A stretch of DNA of 64,000 nt, taken from NCBI RefSeq assembly GCF_000407485.1, contig NZ_ASWD01000003.1, positions 744,001 to 808,000 on the forward strand. The letters are read 5' to 3'. The notes below the pieces were generated by a model that did no database searches, was not told the DNA's origin, and was given only the letters and a program-made list of their open reading frames with translations. This stretch comes from Enterococcus pallens ATCC BAA-351. Lineage in GTDB: Bacteria > Bacillota > Bacilli > Lactobacillales > Enterococcaceae. Both the position numbers and the translations under genes were made by a program. Shown one piece after another: positions 8,736 through 17,784 of the stretch. Numbering within the stretch: the first letter of the stretch is position 1; every line of letters starts with the position of its first letter.

Positions 8736-8804
8736 TGGTTCACCTTCTTTACTACTTTCTCATCTACCGATTATACGTCAAAAAAACTTTTTTTTCATTT
8801 CTTA

Positions 8805-8833
8805 TTTACAGACATGAAAGCGCGTGCTATAGT
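8805..8833 (+). promoter_or_regulatory. nanE promoter with an embedded cre (CcpA) site
   Basis: TTTACA (8805-8810) and TATAGT (8828-8833) are separated by exactly 17 bases. The 15-mer at 8814-8828 (ATGAAAGCGCGTGCT) matches the cre consensus WTGNAANCGNWNNCW at all but one position and fills the spacer. CcpA binding there would block RNA polymerase, so carbon catabolite repression is expected. Confidence 0.75.
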
Positions 8834-8884
8834 CTAGTTGGAGAATAAATCCAAAATAAATTAAAATTGGAGAGAAAGTGGAGT

Positions 8885-9583
8885 ATGAAAAAATCAACAT
8901 TTCTCAGCTTAGTAGCAGATGGCTTAATCGTTTCCTGCCAAGCACTACCAGGAGAACCACTATATACCGAGGAAGGAGGAATCATGCCCTTGATGGCTAA
9001 GGCAGCAGAAGAGGCCGGTGCGGTTGGTATCCGGGCGAACACGGTTCGTGACATTCGCCAAATTAAAGAAAAAGTTTCTTTACCTGTCATTGGCATCATC
9101 AAACGTAATTACCCAAATAGTGACGTCTTTATCACAGCAACCATGAAGGAAATTGATGAATTAGCAGAAACAAACGTAGAAGTCATTGCTCTCGACTGCA
9201 CCCTGCGTGAACGTCCTGATGGCCAAAGCATCAACAGCTTTATTCAACAAATCAAAACAAAATATCCGAATCAATTATTTATGGCCGATATTTCTACCTA
9301 TGAAGAAGCTCAGAATGCCTTTGAATCAGGAATCGATTTTATTGGTACGACCTTATGCGGCTATACCGAAGAGAGTGCTGGCAGCGAAGTACCTAATCTT
9401 AATCTGATAGAAGCCATGGTCGCTGCTGGTATGACCGTTATTGCGGAAGGAAAGATTCATACCCCAGAGCAGGCAAGAAAAATCAAAGAACTAGGGGTCG
9501 CGGGTGTTGTTGTTGGAGGGGCAATTACTCGTCCCAAAGAAATCGCTGCTCGTTTTATTGAGGCATTAACGAAAGAAAACTAA
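8885..9583 (+). CDS. nanE: N-acetylmannosamine-6-phosphate 2-epimerase NanE
   Basis: Converts N-acetylmannosamine-6-phosphate to N-acetylglucosamine-6-phosphate in the cytosol, feeding amino-sugar catabolism. The protein of 232 residues has the NanE TIM-barrel signature: [14 protein letters not shown] near the start, [53 protein letters not shown] and [13 protein letters not shown], with VVGGAITRP closing the phosphate site. The ATG at 8885 is chosen over a TTG at 8867 because TTGGAGAG lies ten bases upstream and the family begins here. It is followed after 34 bases by a PTS EIIBC gene. No lyase nanA or deacetylase nagA lies nearby. Confidence 0.93.
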   Translation: MKKSTFLSLVADGLIVSCQALPGEPLYTEEGGIMPLMAKAAEEAGAVGIRANTVRDIRQIKEKVSLPVIGIIKRNYPNSDVFITATMKEIDELAETNVEVIALDCTLRERPDGQSINSFIQQIKTKYPNQLFMADISTYEEAQNAFESGIDFIGTTLCGYTEESAGSEVPNLNLIEAMVAAGMTVIAEGKIHTPEQARKIKELGVAGVVVGGAITRPKEIAARFIEALTKEN

Positions 9584-9617
9584 ACAAATCAGTTAAAAAA
9601 AGTTAGGAGGAAAAGAA

Positions 9618-11120
9618 ATGTTTAAGAAATTTTCACAGTTAGGACGCGCATTTATGCTGCCGATTGCTATTTTACCGGCAGCAGGTTTGTTGTTAGGTCT
9701 TGGAGGCGCACTGACCAATGAAAGTGCTGTAGCGGCTTATCCCTTTTTAAACCAAGGTTGGCTTCAAACGATCTTAAGTATTATGAGTTTTGCCGGAAAT
9801 GCTGTTTTTGCTAATCTAGCATTGATCTTTGCTATTGGTATTGCTGTCGGCTTGGCGAAAGGTGATAAAGGAACGGCTGGTCTAGCCGGGGGCGTGGCAT
9901 TTCTCGTTTATACCGCAACGATTAGCGGCTTATTGCAATTATTTTCAGCCGAGGATGCCAGTATCGATACAGGAGTCGTCGGATCCATTGTAATTGGTGG
10001 AACCGTAGCTTTTCTGCATAATCGGTACCGCAAGATCGAGCTGCCTCAATTCCTAGGCTTCTTCGGTGGATCACGCTTCATTCCGATCGTATCTTCCTTT
10101 GCGGCAATCATTATCGGTTGTTTCTTCTATATTATCTGGCCACCATTGCAAAACATTTTAGTCGCAGTTGGTCACCAAACAGCGGAAATGGGCAGTATTG
10201 GCACCTTCTTCTATGGGTTCCTGTTGCGACTAACCGGAGCAGTTGGCTTGCACCATACGATTTACCCATTGTTCTGGTACACTTCCTTAGGCGGCGTAGA
10301 AACGGTAGCTGGTGCTTCTGTTTCCGGGGCTCAAAATATTTTCTTTGCTCAATTAGCTGACCCCGGTCATACGGGACTATTTACTTATGGTACTCGTTTC
10401 TTTGCTGGACGTTTCGCTACCATGATGTTCGGTTTACCAGCAGCCTGCTTTGCTATGTATCGAGCAATTCCAAAAGAAAACCGTGAGAAAAACGGCGGAC
10501 TATACTTCAGTGGCGCGTTGACTTCATTCCTTACTGGGATTACTGAGCCGATCGAGTACATGTTCTTGTTTGTCGCTCCCTGGCTGTATGTTGTACATGC
10601 CTTCTTAGATGGTTTATCCTTCTTCTTTGCTGACATCCTAAACATTCGGATCGGAAATTCCTTTTCCGGTGGTTTAATCGACTTCCTGCTGTTTGGTGTA
10701 CTGCAAGGAAATGATAAAACCAACTGGATCAAAGTTATCCCATTTGGTATCGCTTGGGCCTTCATTTATTACTTTGTTTTCAGCTTCTGTATTAAGAAAT
10801 TCCGAGTAGCCATTCCAGGCATGGAGGATGACAGTGAGCTGACAGCTGAGGAAGACTCCTCAGCACCAACTTCCCTGCAAGAAGAGTCTTGGCAAATTAT
10901 TGAGGCTCTAGGTGGTGACGAAAATATCGAATCCGTTACTGCTTGTGCTACTCGCCTGCGGGTCGCTGTTAAAAATGGTGATAAAGTCCAGAAACCGGTC
11001 TTCAAAAGATTGGGAGCAACAGCTGTCTTTGAAGTCCAAGGCGGAATCCAAGCCGTTTTTGGCGGGAAAGCCGATTTGTTCAGTCAAGAGATTAATCAAC
11101 TATTGGGTCGAGATGATTAA
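9618..11120 (+). CDS. PTS transporter EIIBC, glucose/N-acetylglucosamine superfamily
   Basis: Phosphotransferase permease of 500 residues. The EIIC membrane domain (about 1-395, with multiple hydrophobic segments) begins FSQLGRAFMLPIAILPAAGL and contains the GITEPIEYMFLFVAP signature. An acidic linker leads to an EIIB domain (about 420-498) with the phosphorylatable cysteine in VTACATRLR. No EIIA domain is present, so phosphate must come from an EIIA-Glc-type protein elsewhere. AGGAGG precedes the ATG. Placement with nanE suggests import of N-acetylmannosamine as its 6-phosphate, the NanE substrate; this is inferred, and N-acetylglucosamine or MurNAc remain possible. Confidence 0.88.
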   Translation: MFKKFSQLGRAFMLPIAILPAAGLLLGLGGALTNESAVAAYPFLNQGWLQTILSIMSFAGNAVFANLALIFAIGIAVGLAKGDKGTAGLAGGVAFLVYTATISGLLQLFSAEDASIDTGVVGSIVIGGTVAFLHNRYRKIELPQFLGFFGGSRFIPIVSSFAAIIIGCFFYIIWPPLQNILVAVGHQTAEMGSIGTFFYGFLLRLTGAVGLHHTIYPLFWYTSLGGVETVAGASVSGAQNIFFAQLADPGHTGLFTYGTRFFAGRFATMMFGLPAACFAMYRAIPKENREKNGGLYFSGALTSFLTGITEPIEYMFLFVAPWLYVVHAFLDGLSFFFADILNIRIGNSFSGGLIDFLLFGVLQGNDKTNWIKVIPFGIAWAFIYYFVFSFCIKKFRVAIPGMEDDSELTAEEDSSAPTSLQEESWQIIEALGGDENIESVTACATRLRVAVKNGDKVQKPVFKRLGATAVFEVQGGIQAVFGGKADLFSQEINQLLGRDD

Positions 11121-11128
11121 TATAAATA

Positions 11129-11168
11129 GGCTAGGTTAGAACTAAAACGTTCTGACCTAGCCTTTCTT
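11129..11168. terminator. Terminator between the PTS operon and the surface operon
   Basis: GGCTAGGTTAGAAC pairs with GTTCTGACCTAGCC (11129-11162, one mismatch), followed by TTTC. It lies between convergent transcription units and may serve both. Confidence 0.85.
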
Positions 11169-11221
11169 GTTAAAGCTTCTGTCTATCCAGCGCAACTATT
11201 CTTATTGCATGTTTTCTTCAT

Positions 11222-11983
11222 CTAAATAACTGACTGAGGAGAATACAGCTGCGCTTCCTGTTCTTCAGCTAACCAGCGTTGGTAAAACTCTTCATTTAGC
11301 TTATAGCCTCTGCCCCATAAAGTAGTAATGATTTCATGAGTCACCCCAGCATGTTCAAACTTTATTTTGATTTTATTAATCAAACAAGATAGCTGACTCA
11401 TATTGGACGAGGTCTGTCCGTCCTCCCACAGATATTCGCACAACTCTTGTCTGGACAATACACCTCCATGACTTTGTGCCCATAATAATCGTTCAAATAC
11501 CTTCTTCTCTGTTTTGGAAAAGGTCTTGTGAACTTTTTTTAACATACCAGCCTCTTCTGTTACGACTTCACTCATTGGAAAACTCAAAATTTGATTCGTC
11601 CCCACCCGTTGATCTTCCAATAGGCGGATTGCTTCTACTAGTCCTTCTCGCAGCTCTTGAATGGTTGTACTCTTAGTAATCCAATGATGAATCCCCTGTT
11701 CCTGCCACATCGCCTGTTCACTGGATGGCAAAGGTTCGCCCACCCGTATAACGGCTAGTGAATAGCGATTTAAGGTTGGCAAAAGTTGTTCAGCTTCGCT
11801 GTTGCTGACTGTTTCACTGATAATTACCAGTTGGAAATAAGCGATGACTGGTGACATTCTTCCCTGCTGCAGGGATTGAATCAAATCTGCTGAGCATAAA
11901 ACTTCATAATTCAAATAGTGAAGCTGCTGAATCAATGGTTCTTCGGATAAAACATTTTTGGTTAAAATAAGTACATGTTGCAT
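11222..11983 (-). CDS. Winged-helix regulator with degenerate receiver domain
   Basis: Protein of 253 residues, the last gene of the surface operon. The N-terminal 120 residues resemble a response-regulator receiver (MQHVLILTKN, FQLVIISETV, LAVIRVGEPL), but the phosphoacceptor aspartate expected after the third strand is replaced by serine and the N-terminal acidic pair is missing. The C-terminal 100 residues are an OmpR-type winged helix (KTFSKTEKKVFERLLWA, CEYLWEDGQ, INKIKIKF, TLWGRGYKL). No histidine kinase is encoded in the window. It is probably a phosphorylation-independent DNA-binding regulator of the operon (inference). It starts 15 bases after the recombinase-like gene. Confidence 0.75.
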   Translation of the reverse strand: MQHVLILTKNVLSEEPLIQQLHYLNYEVLCSADLIQSLQQGRMSPVIAYFQLVIISETVSNSEAEQLLPTLNRYSLAVIRVGEPLPSSEQAMWQEQGIHHWITKSTTIQELREGLVEAIRLLEDQRVGTNQILSFPMSEVVTEEAGMLKKVHKTFSKTEKKVFERLLWAQSHGGVLSRQELCEYLWEDGQTSSNMSQLSCLINKIKIKFEHAGVTHEIITTLWGRGYKLNEEFYQRWLAEEQEAQLYSPQSVI

Positions 11984-11998
11984 AAGGTTCCACCTTCT

Positions 11999-12736
11999 CT
12001 AGTGTTTAGATTTTTTTATTGCTTGCTTTGGCTCAGCTGCTTCATCACTATCGACTAAGACATTCCATAAAATAATTAACGTGACCACGATGCAAATCAG
12101 GACTTGAATCCAAATTTGATCAAAGTAAGCCTCTACTAACTTGATACTGAAAATTGCCAGCAGGAAACAAATGACCAGAATGATGGCTAATTGTAGTTGC
12201 TTCAATTCCTGTTGAATCCGATAGACCGTTTCTACTGGCACTCGTTTTCGCTGGGAGATTTGACGAACGGACATCTTCTCTACCAGCAACCAAATGACTT
12301 CTCGATAGAGTTTGCGAGCTTCTGGTTCTTTACTAAATAATGAATACGCATCCTTACTGCGGCTTCGTTCTTTCCCTACCTGAACTAAGTAAGGATGCAG
12401 GATGCGATCATTGCGAACAGACCAGCTAAAAATCTGGCGCCATTCTTCCAAACTTAGTTCCGGCATGTTTAAGACTACCAGTTCCATTTCAAGCACCTGC
12501 AGCTTATCTAAACAAGCCAATAGCTGGCGATAATCTCGCGAAAGAACGTCAAGCGAAGCCACTACAAGTACATCTCCCGCTTTGGAAAAATCCAAAAGTG
12601 CTTGAAATTCACTTACAGGAGAGAGCAACGCTTCTGCCTCTTGATGACCATCTGAGAACATCTCATCTACTAAATAGTCTTCTAACAAATCCAATTGTTG
12701 GGTAAACTGATAGCCGCGTGCATAGCCTAGATTCAT
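11999..12736 (-). CDS. Membrane-anchored serine-recombinase-like protein, catalytic serine absent
   Basis: Protein of 245 residues. Residues 1-130 follow the resolvase/invertase catalytic fold (NLGYARG, AGDVLVVASLDVLSRD, LLACLDKLQVLEMELVVLN). The nucleophilic serine expected soon after YAR is replaced (YARGYQF), and the first arginine of the usual LDRLGR motif is valine (LDVLSR). A helix-turn-helix-like stretch follows (MSVRQISQRKRVPVETVYRIQQEL, about 150-178), then two transmembrane helices (about 182-203 and 208-228). Recombinase activity is therefore unlikely; a membrane-tethered DNA-binding role is plausible. Its start overlaps the upstream stop as ATGA. Confidence 0.7.
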   Translation of the reverse strand: MNLGYARGYQFTQQLDLLEDYLVDEMFSDGHQEAEALLSPVSEFQALLDFSKAGDVLVVASLDVLSRDYRQLLACLDKLQVLEMELVVLNMPELSLEEWRQIFSWSVRNDRILHPYLVQVGKERSRSKDAYSLFSKEPEARKLYREVIWLLVEKMSVRQISQRKRVPVETVYRIQQELKQLQLAIILVICFLLAIFSIKLVEAYFDQIWIQVLICIVVTLIILWNVLVDSDEAAEPKQAIKKSKH

Positions 12737-12924
12737 CGCCGGTGGCCTCTTTCTTCTCCATTTTTCTGTTTCCGTGGTGATGGTTTAGCGCCAGGAGGCC
12801 GTTTTCTACGGGCCAACTGAGCTACTTTTTGTTCCAATTCACGTTGTTTTTGAAGCAAATTAACTAGTAAGTAGCTTTGAACCAGCAGCACTAGTCCCAG
12901 CACTAATAATAAAAGATACACCAC
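12733..12924 (-). CDS. Small single-pass membrane protein with basic tail
   Basis: A 63-residue protein starting at GTG, with AGAGGAAG nine bases upstream. One transmembrane helix (residues 2-22), a short amphipathic coiled-coil stretch (NLLQKQRELEQKVAQLARR) and a strongly basic C-terminus (KRPPGAKPSPRKQK) are visible. It is encoded between the large secreted protein and the recombinase-like protein and is coupled to the latter by an ATGA overlap. No family was recognised. The topology suggests an adaptor at the inner face of the membrane. Confidence 0.65.
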   Translation of the reverse strand: MVYLLLLVLGLVLLVQSYLLVNLLQKQRELEQKVAQLARRKRPPGAKPSPRKQKNGEERGHRR

Positions 12925-12944
12925 CGCTTGTTTCTTCCTCTCGT

Positions 12945-15900
12945 TTACTCAGTAATTTTTCCTAAGTCATTGTGTTTGTAATCCCAGCTGTAGGGTTGCG
13001 GCTTCCCATTGTTTGTGCCGTTTGGTTCTAGATAGAGAGTGATCCACAGTTCCCCTTCTTCATATAAATAGCTTTGAGTCAACACAATGTTATTCGGTGT
13101 ATTCAAGCTATTGTCATTATGACTAGCCTTCTCATTAGATGCATAATACCCGTTATATTGATAGAATTCTGGAATAATTGGGGTTAACTTCACCTGATCC
13201 GCGCCATCAGCTAACTGTTCTATGTCTACTCCCCACGTACTAAAGTTGGGGTTATCCGCCTGCTTGCCAGAAGAAATCGTCATTTGCGACTGATAATCTG
13301 GATCAAGAGCTGGATTGCCACCGTTGTTAAGGATAGTTTGAAGGGTCAAGTAACCTTCTGTTGGTACTACTATTCCATCAGTTGGCGTTTGAATTACCTG
13401 TCGCACATGAAGCAATACATTACCGGTCAACGTCACATCCAATGACCCCTCCGTAGTTTCTCCATTGGTGTGATAGTGATCCGTCGCTGCATTCCAGGTA
13501 TACGTAAGTTCTGGCTTGACTGTTAGTGGTAAAGTTACCGGACCTCCAGAAAATGGATCTTGGATGACATTGTGATTACTGATGCTCCAGTTACTTGTAC
13601 CACTTGTTGAATTTGGCAGCGCGGCAAGTTCAGCAGTAGTATCTTTAGCATAATAATTATAAGCTTTCACATTTCCGTGAGTTAAGATTGCTTCTAAATC
13701 ATGATCTCCTCTTGAACGGTAAGGAATCGTGTAATCATCAGCGTAATAAACTACTCCGGTTTCTGTATTCGCCACTGTATTATCTGTAGTTACAAAGACC
13801 CACACACGATTAGTGATCTCAATCCCGGCTTCTGGTTTGTAGGTGATATCTACTGGATAAGGTTTAGCGACAGTTGCCGCTTGTAAAGCTGCTAGCTGGG
13901 TCGCGTTTACTTCTACTTTCGTAGTAGAAAATTTCTCAGCAGCACCATCTTCATCTAGACCATTCCCGTGATCCCCTGTACTGGATTCATTATTGGTTAA
14001 ATTCCAAGCGAGAGTTTTCGCAAGTTTTTTAATTGCTTCCTCGTTGAAGGTTGGTTTCGTTACCTCTTCTATTGGAATATGAAAGTTTTGTACATCTAAA
14101 GCGAATTTGTCCTCGTCGTCGGTTTTGGTTTCTTCCCCCAATGCATTCACCCATCTGGAGGTTACTGCTGGCTGACTCTGAGAATCCGTAACAAAATACG
14201 TGACTAACTGTGGCCCTGCTTTGTTTTTATCAAATCCAAGTTTTTCCCATTCAATTTCTGCCGATAAATCTTTAGGGTTTCGATTGATTCTTTTTTGTAA
14301 CCATTCCTCTCGCTCAGCAGCAGTTGCCCCGATTTGAGTATCATTACTGTCAAAGTGATCATAGACTTTTATTGCCTCATCCGTTGTAACTAATCCCTCT
14401 GCTTTCCCTGTGATCAACCACCGATCAAGAGTATCCCATCCCTTATAACCAGAATCAATAGGATTTCGGACACGATCATTTGTAATATCTATAACTATAG
14501 ATCTCTTATCTTGATTAATTATAGGAGAATAATCATCCAAAATTGTACTTATTCCTAGAAAAGCACCGCTGTTCCTGGGAATGCCTGTAGTTACGCTACC
14601 ATCGGCACTAACAACATAAGACTGATCTGCAAAGGTATGATAATCTAATAATTGTCCGCCAATGAAAAATTTATTTGTATCTATAGTTAATAAATTATTT
14701 GGCAAGAGCCAATTGTTCAGTTCCATCGCACGAATACTTCTTACCTTGGCTGGAGTAGCGGAGGTAAAGCCATCCATCACCCCTTGAACATAGTAGTAAG
14801 GGCTGTTAAGCATCGAAGTATAATAAGCAGAATTAAATTCTCCTGTCAGACTTTTTGTACTACCACAATATGACAAAGTTCCATCACCATTATCTGAAAT
14901 TAGTAATCTTGTTTCTGGAGGAAAACGCCGGATAATTTTATCCTCAAAAGTATTAAGATCTACTTGATACAATTGTGTTTCAGTTGCAGTATAATTAAAA
15001 AAATGGACATATTCTGTATTTGATATTTCCTTGAGAATTTGTATTTTTAGACCTCTATTTTCGTTTTCATCATGGAAGATATATTTTCTCTTTTTCAAAT
15101 TAACTCCGTTTACATTAACATTTTCTTGAGAAAATATTTCTACAGTCTGATATTGTTTTGTTCCTGTACCATCCCAATATACAATGGTTCCATATATTAT
15201 TTGATTATCATTCATAAATAAATAAGGATGGATAGATTCTTGATTGCCTTCTGAGTATCCAATATCACTGAATAATAAGTTTGCTAAAGAATATTCGTAT
15301 TGTAAATTGGCTGTTGGATTGCCTGTTTCCCATCCTTGAGTGTCCATAGTACCTATTGGAATTCTTCCACGTATGATGCCTTCTTCATTGACATACTGGG
15401 GATAAACAGGCCCAGTAATTATAGGACTATGATTAATTCTTTGGTCTGTATCCACTTTCCTCGATTCATGTACTTTTAACTGCTGCTTGTTCCCAGAAGT
15501 ATGCAATTCATTAATAGCAATATCAGCGCTATTAATTGTTTCATTACTAACAGTACATCTAAAATATCTATCTCCACTTGTGCTCAGTAAAAAGCGATTA
15601 TTTGCTACTTCGTAAAATTTTGTTCCAACTCTCAAAACGGCATTTTCTAAAGTTCCCATTGTCTTAGTGGCTATTTCATCTCCAGATTTATTAAAAATAG
15701 AAACCTTTATTATTCCGCCTCTATTTGTCCCTCCTGCCCCAAATAGAACTAAATAATTACCTCCAATCGTTTCTTTGATATCGTTAATATTCCATGGAAC
15801 AACACCATTGTTTACATTGTTACTTCCATAAGCTGTCACATTACTTTTATCAGCAATTGGTATAATATCTTCACCCTGTACATAACCCGAATTAAACTGC

Positions 15901-16133
15901 GCAGGAAGTCCAGATTCTTTTATTTTTGTTGCATCTGTTGGCAACTCAAAAATATTATCATCTGCAATATTCCCTAGACTAATTGTATTTGTCGGATGCG
16001 CCGAAACCTCTTTCTTCTCCTGCGAAGAATCCGTCAGAAACACAACACTTGTTAGAATCAATCCCAAGAGACAAATAATTCCTAACGCCTTCTGCCACTT
16101 CTTATTTATGTATATTCGATTCACTTTCTTCAT
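12945..16133 (-). CDS. Large secreted surface protein of unknown family
   Basis: Extracellular protein of 1062 residues. A basic N-terminus and hydrophobic core (KKWQKALGIICLLGLILTSV, about residues 11-30) form a signal peptide or anchor. The first 500 residues look like beta-rich repeats with many aromatic and Asn residues. The C-terminal half contains beta-sandwich-like modules (for example around PVDITYKPEAGIEITNRVWV and LPLTVKPELTYTWNAATDHY). There is no LPXTG motif or cell-wall-binding domain at the C-terminus, so retention must occur by assembly with other surface proteins or by the N-terminal helix. A hairpin upstream separates it from the exported-protein genes. Possibly the adhesive component of the structure (inference). 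Confidence 0.7.
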   Translation of the reverse strand: MKKVNRIYINKKWQKALGIICLLGLILTSVVFLTDSSQEKKEVSAHPTNTISLGNIADDNIFELPTDATKIKESGLPAQFNSGYVQGEDIIPIADKSNVTAYGSNNVNNGVVPWNINDIKETIGGNYLVLFGAGGTNRGGIIKVSIFNKSGDEIATKTMGTLENAVLRVGTKFYEVANNRFLLSTSGDRYFRCTVSNETINSADIAINELHTSGNKQQLKVHESRKVDTDQRINHSPIITGPVYPQYVNEEGIIRGRIPIGTMDTQGWETGNPTANLQYEYSLANLLFSDIGYSEGNQESIHPYLFMNDNQIIYGTIVYWDGTGTKQYQTVEIFSQENVNVNGVNLKKRKYIFHDENENRGLKIQILKEISNTEYVHFFNYTATETQLYQVDLNTFEDKIIRRFPPETRLLISDNGDGTLSYCGSTKSLTGEFNSAYYTSMLNSPYYYVQGVMDGFTSATPAKVRSIRAMELNNWLLPNNLLTIDTNKFFIGGQLLDYHTFADQSYVVSADGSVTTGIPRNSGAFLGISTILDDYSPIINQDKRSIVIDITNDRVRNPIDSGYKGWDTLDRWLITGKAEGLVTTDEAIKVYDHFDSNDTQIGATAAEREEWLQKRINRNPKDLSAEIEWEKLGFDKNKAGPQLVTYFVTDSQSQPAVTSRWVNALGEETKTDDEDKFALDVQNFHIPIEEVTKPTFNEEAIKKLAKTLAWNLTNNESSTGDHGNGLDEDGAAEKFSTTKVEVNATQLAALQAATVAKPYPVDITYKPEAGIEITNRVWVFVTTDNTVANTETGVVYYADDYTIPYRSRGDHDLEAILTHGNVKAYNYYAKDTTAELAALPNSTSGTSNWSISNHNVIQDPFSGGPVTLPLTVKPELTYTWNAATDHYHTNGETTEGSLDVTLTGNVLLHVRQVIQTPTDGIVVPTEGYLTLQTILNNGGNPALDPDYQSQMTISSGKQADNPNFSTWGVDIEQLADGADQVKLTPIIPEFYQYNGYYASNEKASHNDNSLNTPNNIVLTQSYLYEEGELWITLYLEPNGTNNGKPQPYSWDYKHNDLGKITE

Positions 16134-16181
16134 CTTTTCTTTCCCTCCCCAATACTCATCAAATCAATGCTTTAGTCGTAA

Positions 16182-16202
16182 AACACTCACCTCATGAGTG
16201 TT
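16182..16202 (-). promoter_or_regulatory. Intercistronic hairpin before the large surface gene
   Basis: AACACTCA (16182-16189) pairs with TGAGTGTT (16195-16202) around a five-base loop. Read leftwards the stem is followed only by TTACG after the paired T's, so it is a weak terminator or an RNA-processing or stability element that could set a lower level for the 1062-residue protein. Confidence 0.5.
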
Positions 16203-16243
16203 GTTTCCTTATTTTTTGAGATACAGTGGGGAAGCTGTATCCC

Positions 16244-16888
16244 TTAGTCTTCTACTTCTGTATTTAATGCATCCTCTACTTCTTTGAGTGGCGATTCTGT
16301 TGGTGTTGCGCCTTGCCACCAGGCATCACGATAGGCAGCTTCTGCACAGTTGACGGCTTCTACCTTTAGCGTAATGGACAGGTTAGCCTGGTTATATTGA
16401 CTCCCCAATTGGTCAGACAGCTTCACTTTTTTGAACAAGTAGCTGGTGAACTCATTAGGTTTTACGGCTTCTTTTATATAGTAGTAATAGCCATCTTCAC
16501 CATCGATCCAATCGGCTGTCACCATTTCCTCTAAAATGATATCTGTGCCGATTTTCAATGGTAAGACTTGTTCATTTTGATCGTCTCCAGCAATACCCGT
16601 TCGGACTTCCGGCAACACCATTACCCTGACAAATTGCTTAATCGTCCCTTTGTTTTGAATTCGGACTTCTTTGGGTCTCGATTGATCCTTGACTGTCTCT
16701 GTCAGATCTTCTTCAAAGTTTTCTTCAAAAATTTTTGTCTCTACTTGTCCAATTTGAAAATCATTTTCTTTCCGATCGCTGGCTGTCATTGCCGCATACA
16801 CTAGGTAGCTGCCGCCAATAAGCAATAGAAGAGCTGCCAAGGCCAAACCAAGATAGAGTGGGTGATGTCGGTTGTGTCTTTTTTTCAT
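16244..16888 (-). CDS. SipW-type signal peptide-containing exported protein (C)
   Basis: Exported protein of 214 residues. A basic start (MKKRHNRHHP), a hydrophobic helix (about 11-33) and a GSYLVYAAMTASDRKEN segment form a SipW-type signal region. The mature part is beta-rich, with VRIQNKGTIKQFVRVMVLPEV, a DGYYYYIKEAVKP motif and LSITLKVEAV, all shared with the two other exported proteins of this operon. This pattern resembles TasA/camelysin and BsaA-like matrix proteins. Its ATG overlaps the stop of the preceding gene (TGATG) and follows a GGAGGGGGAGG site. Probably a minor subunit or cap; the assignment is by motif comparison inside the operon. Confidence 0.7.
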   Translation of the reverse strand: MKKRHNRHHPLYLGLALAALLLLIGGSYLVYAAMTASDRKENDFQIGQVETKIFEENFEEDLTETVKDQSRPKEVRIQNKGTIKQFVRVMVLPEVRTGIAGDDQNEQVLPLKIGTDIILEEMVTADWIDGEDGYYYYIKEAVKPNEFTSYLFKKVKLSDQLGSQYNQANLSITLKVEAVNCAEAAYRDAWWQGATPTESPLKEVEDALNTEVED

Positions 16889-17784
16889 CAGCCTCCCCCT
16901 CCTTGTCTGTCTTTATTCATGTAATACAGCTGCTCCTTATACATCTCTTCGACTTGACTGCCGGCAATGCCCCAATCGTCTAAGATGGATTCGGTAATAT
17001 CGTGGGCGTCCATTTCAGGTACCAGTTTATACAGTGCACCTTTGTAAGAATTGCTGTATCCAGCATCCAAGGTGATACTTTCCAGTAAGTTGATGGTGGA
17101 CTCCCCAGGTTGAGTATCTTTAGGCTTCAACACTTCTGAATAATAAAAATACCCGTCATGGTAATACCAGTAGTCGGTTTGTCCTGCTGCTTCGGCTGGT
17201 GTGTCAAAAACCTTCGCTTGAAAGTTCAGCTGAAAAGCCGACAACGGCAGTGAACGCGCTTCTCCATACTGATAAACTTGATCCAACCAGACCTGCGTAG
17301 CCTTATAATGGCGCTCAGCCGACGCTGTATAGATATTTCCGACAACCCAGGTATCCGTTTTTTTTGCGATTAGTTGGTTTTCTTCCGGCAAACCGGTTAT
17401 GTCATAGACCTTTAAGTTGGCATTGCCATGAAGAATATCCTCGGCATGATTATCGGTTGTATCCGCTTCAAAGGCCACTAAAAATTCCTTTAAGGAAAGT
17501 CGCACAATTACTGGGGTCTCTCCATCATTGGTCACTCGAACAGCCTTGGTTTGAGTCGTACCAGGAGCCCAATGGAAGACTTGGTTAAAGTCTTCATCAA
17601 TTCGAGCAGACAACTTCCGTCGATTGGCTTCTGTTCGATTCACTCGTTCATCCGCTGAAGTAATCCAAGCGTACGTACTGCCTATGATCAAAAGGAAACT
17701 CAACACGAGCGAGAAGCAGGCGAACAGGGCTTTACTTTTAAGAAATACTTGAATCAAGTGGCGTCGTTTTTCTTTTGGGGTCAT
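16888..17784 (-). CDS. SipW-type signal peptide-containing exported protein (B)
   Basis: Exported protein of 298 residues. After a basic stretch the hydrophobic core (about residues 17-37) ends in STYAWITSADERVNRTE, nearly the same junction as in exported protein A (FAWITSQQQRINRVE). The mature part has VRVTNDGETPVIVRLSL and DGYFYYSEVLKP, both matching the sister proteins. ATG 17784 is chosen because GGAGGAGG lies seven bases upstream and it overlaps the LPQTG gene's stop as ATGA; an upstream ATG at 17814 has no such site. Probable structural subunit of a TasA-like fibre or matrix (inference). Confidence 0.72.
   Translation of the reverse strand: MTPKEKRRHLIQVFLKSKALFACFSLVLSFLLIIGSTYAWITSADERVNRTEANRRKLSARIDEDFNQVFHWAPGTTQTKAVRVTNDGETPVIVRLSLKEFLVAFEADTTDNHAEDILHGNANLKVYDITGLPEENQLIAKKTDTWVVGNIYTASAERHYKATQVWLDQVYQYGEARSLPLSAFQLNFQAKVFDTPAEAAGQTDYWYYHDGYFYYSEVLKPKDTQPGESTINLLESITLDAGYSNSYKGALYKLVPEMDAHDITESILDDWGIAGSQVEEMYKEQLYYMNKDRQGGGG

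Noticed and set aside
11999-12736. Recombinase-like protein as the enzyme acting on the palindromes
   Set aside because: It lacks the catalytic serine and has membrane helices; the tyrosine integrase is the likely enzyme.
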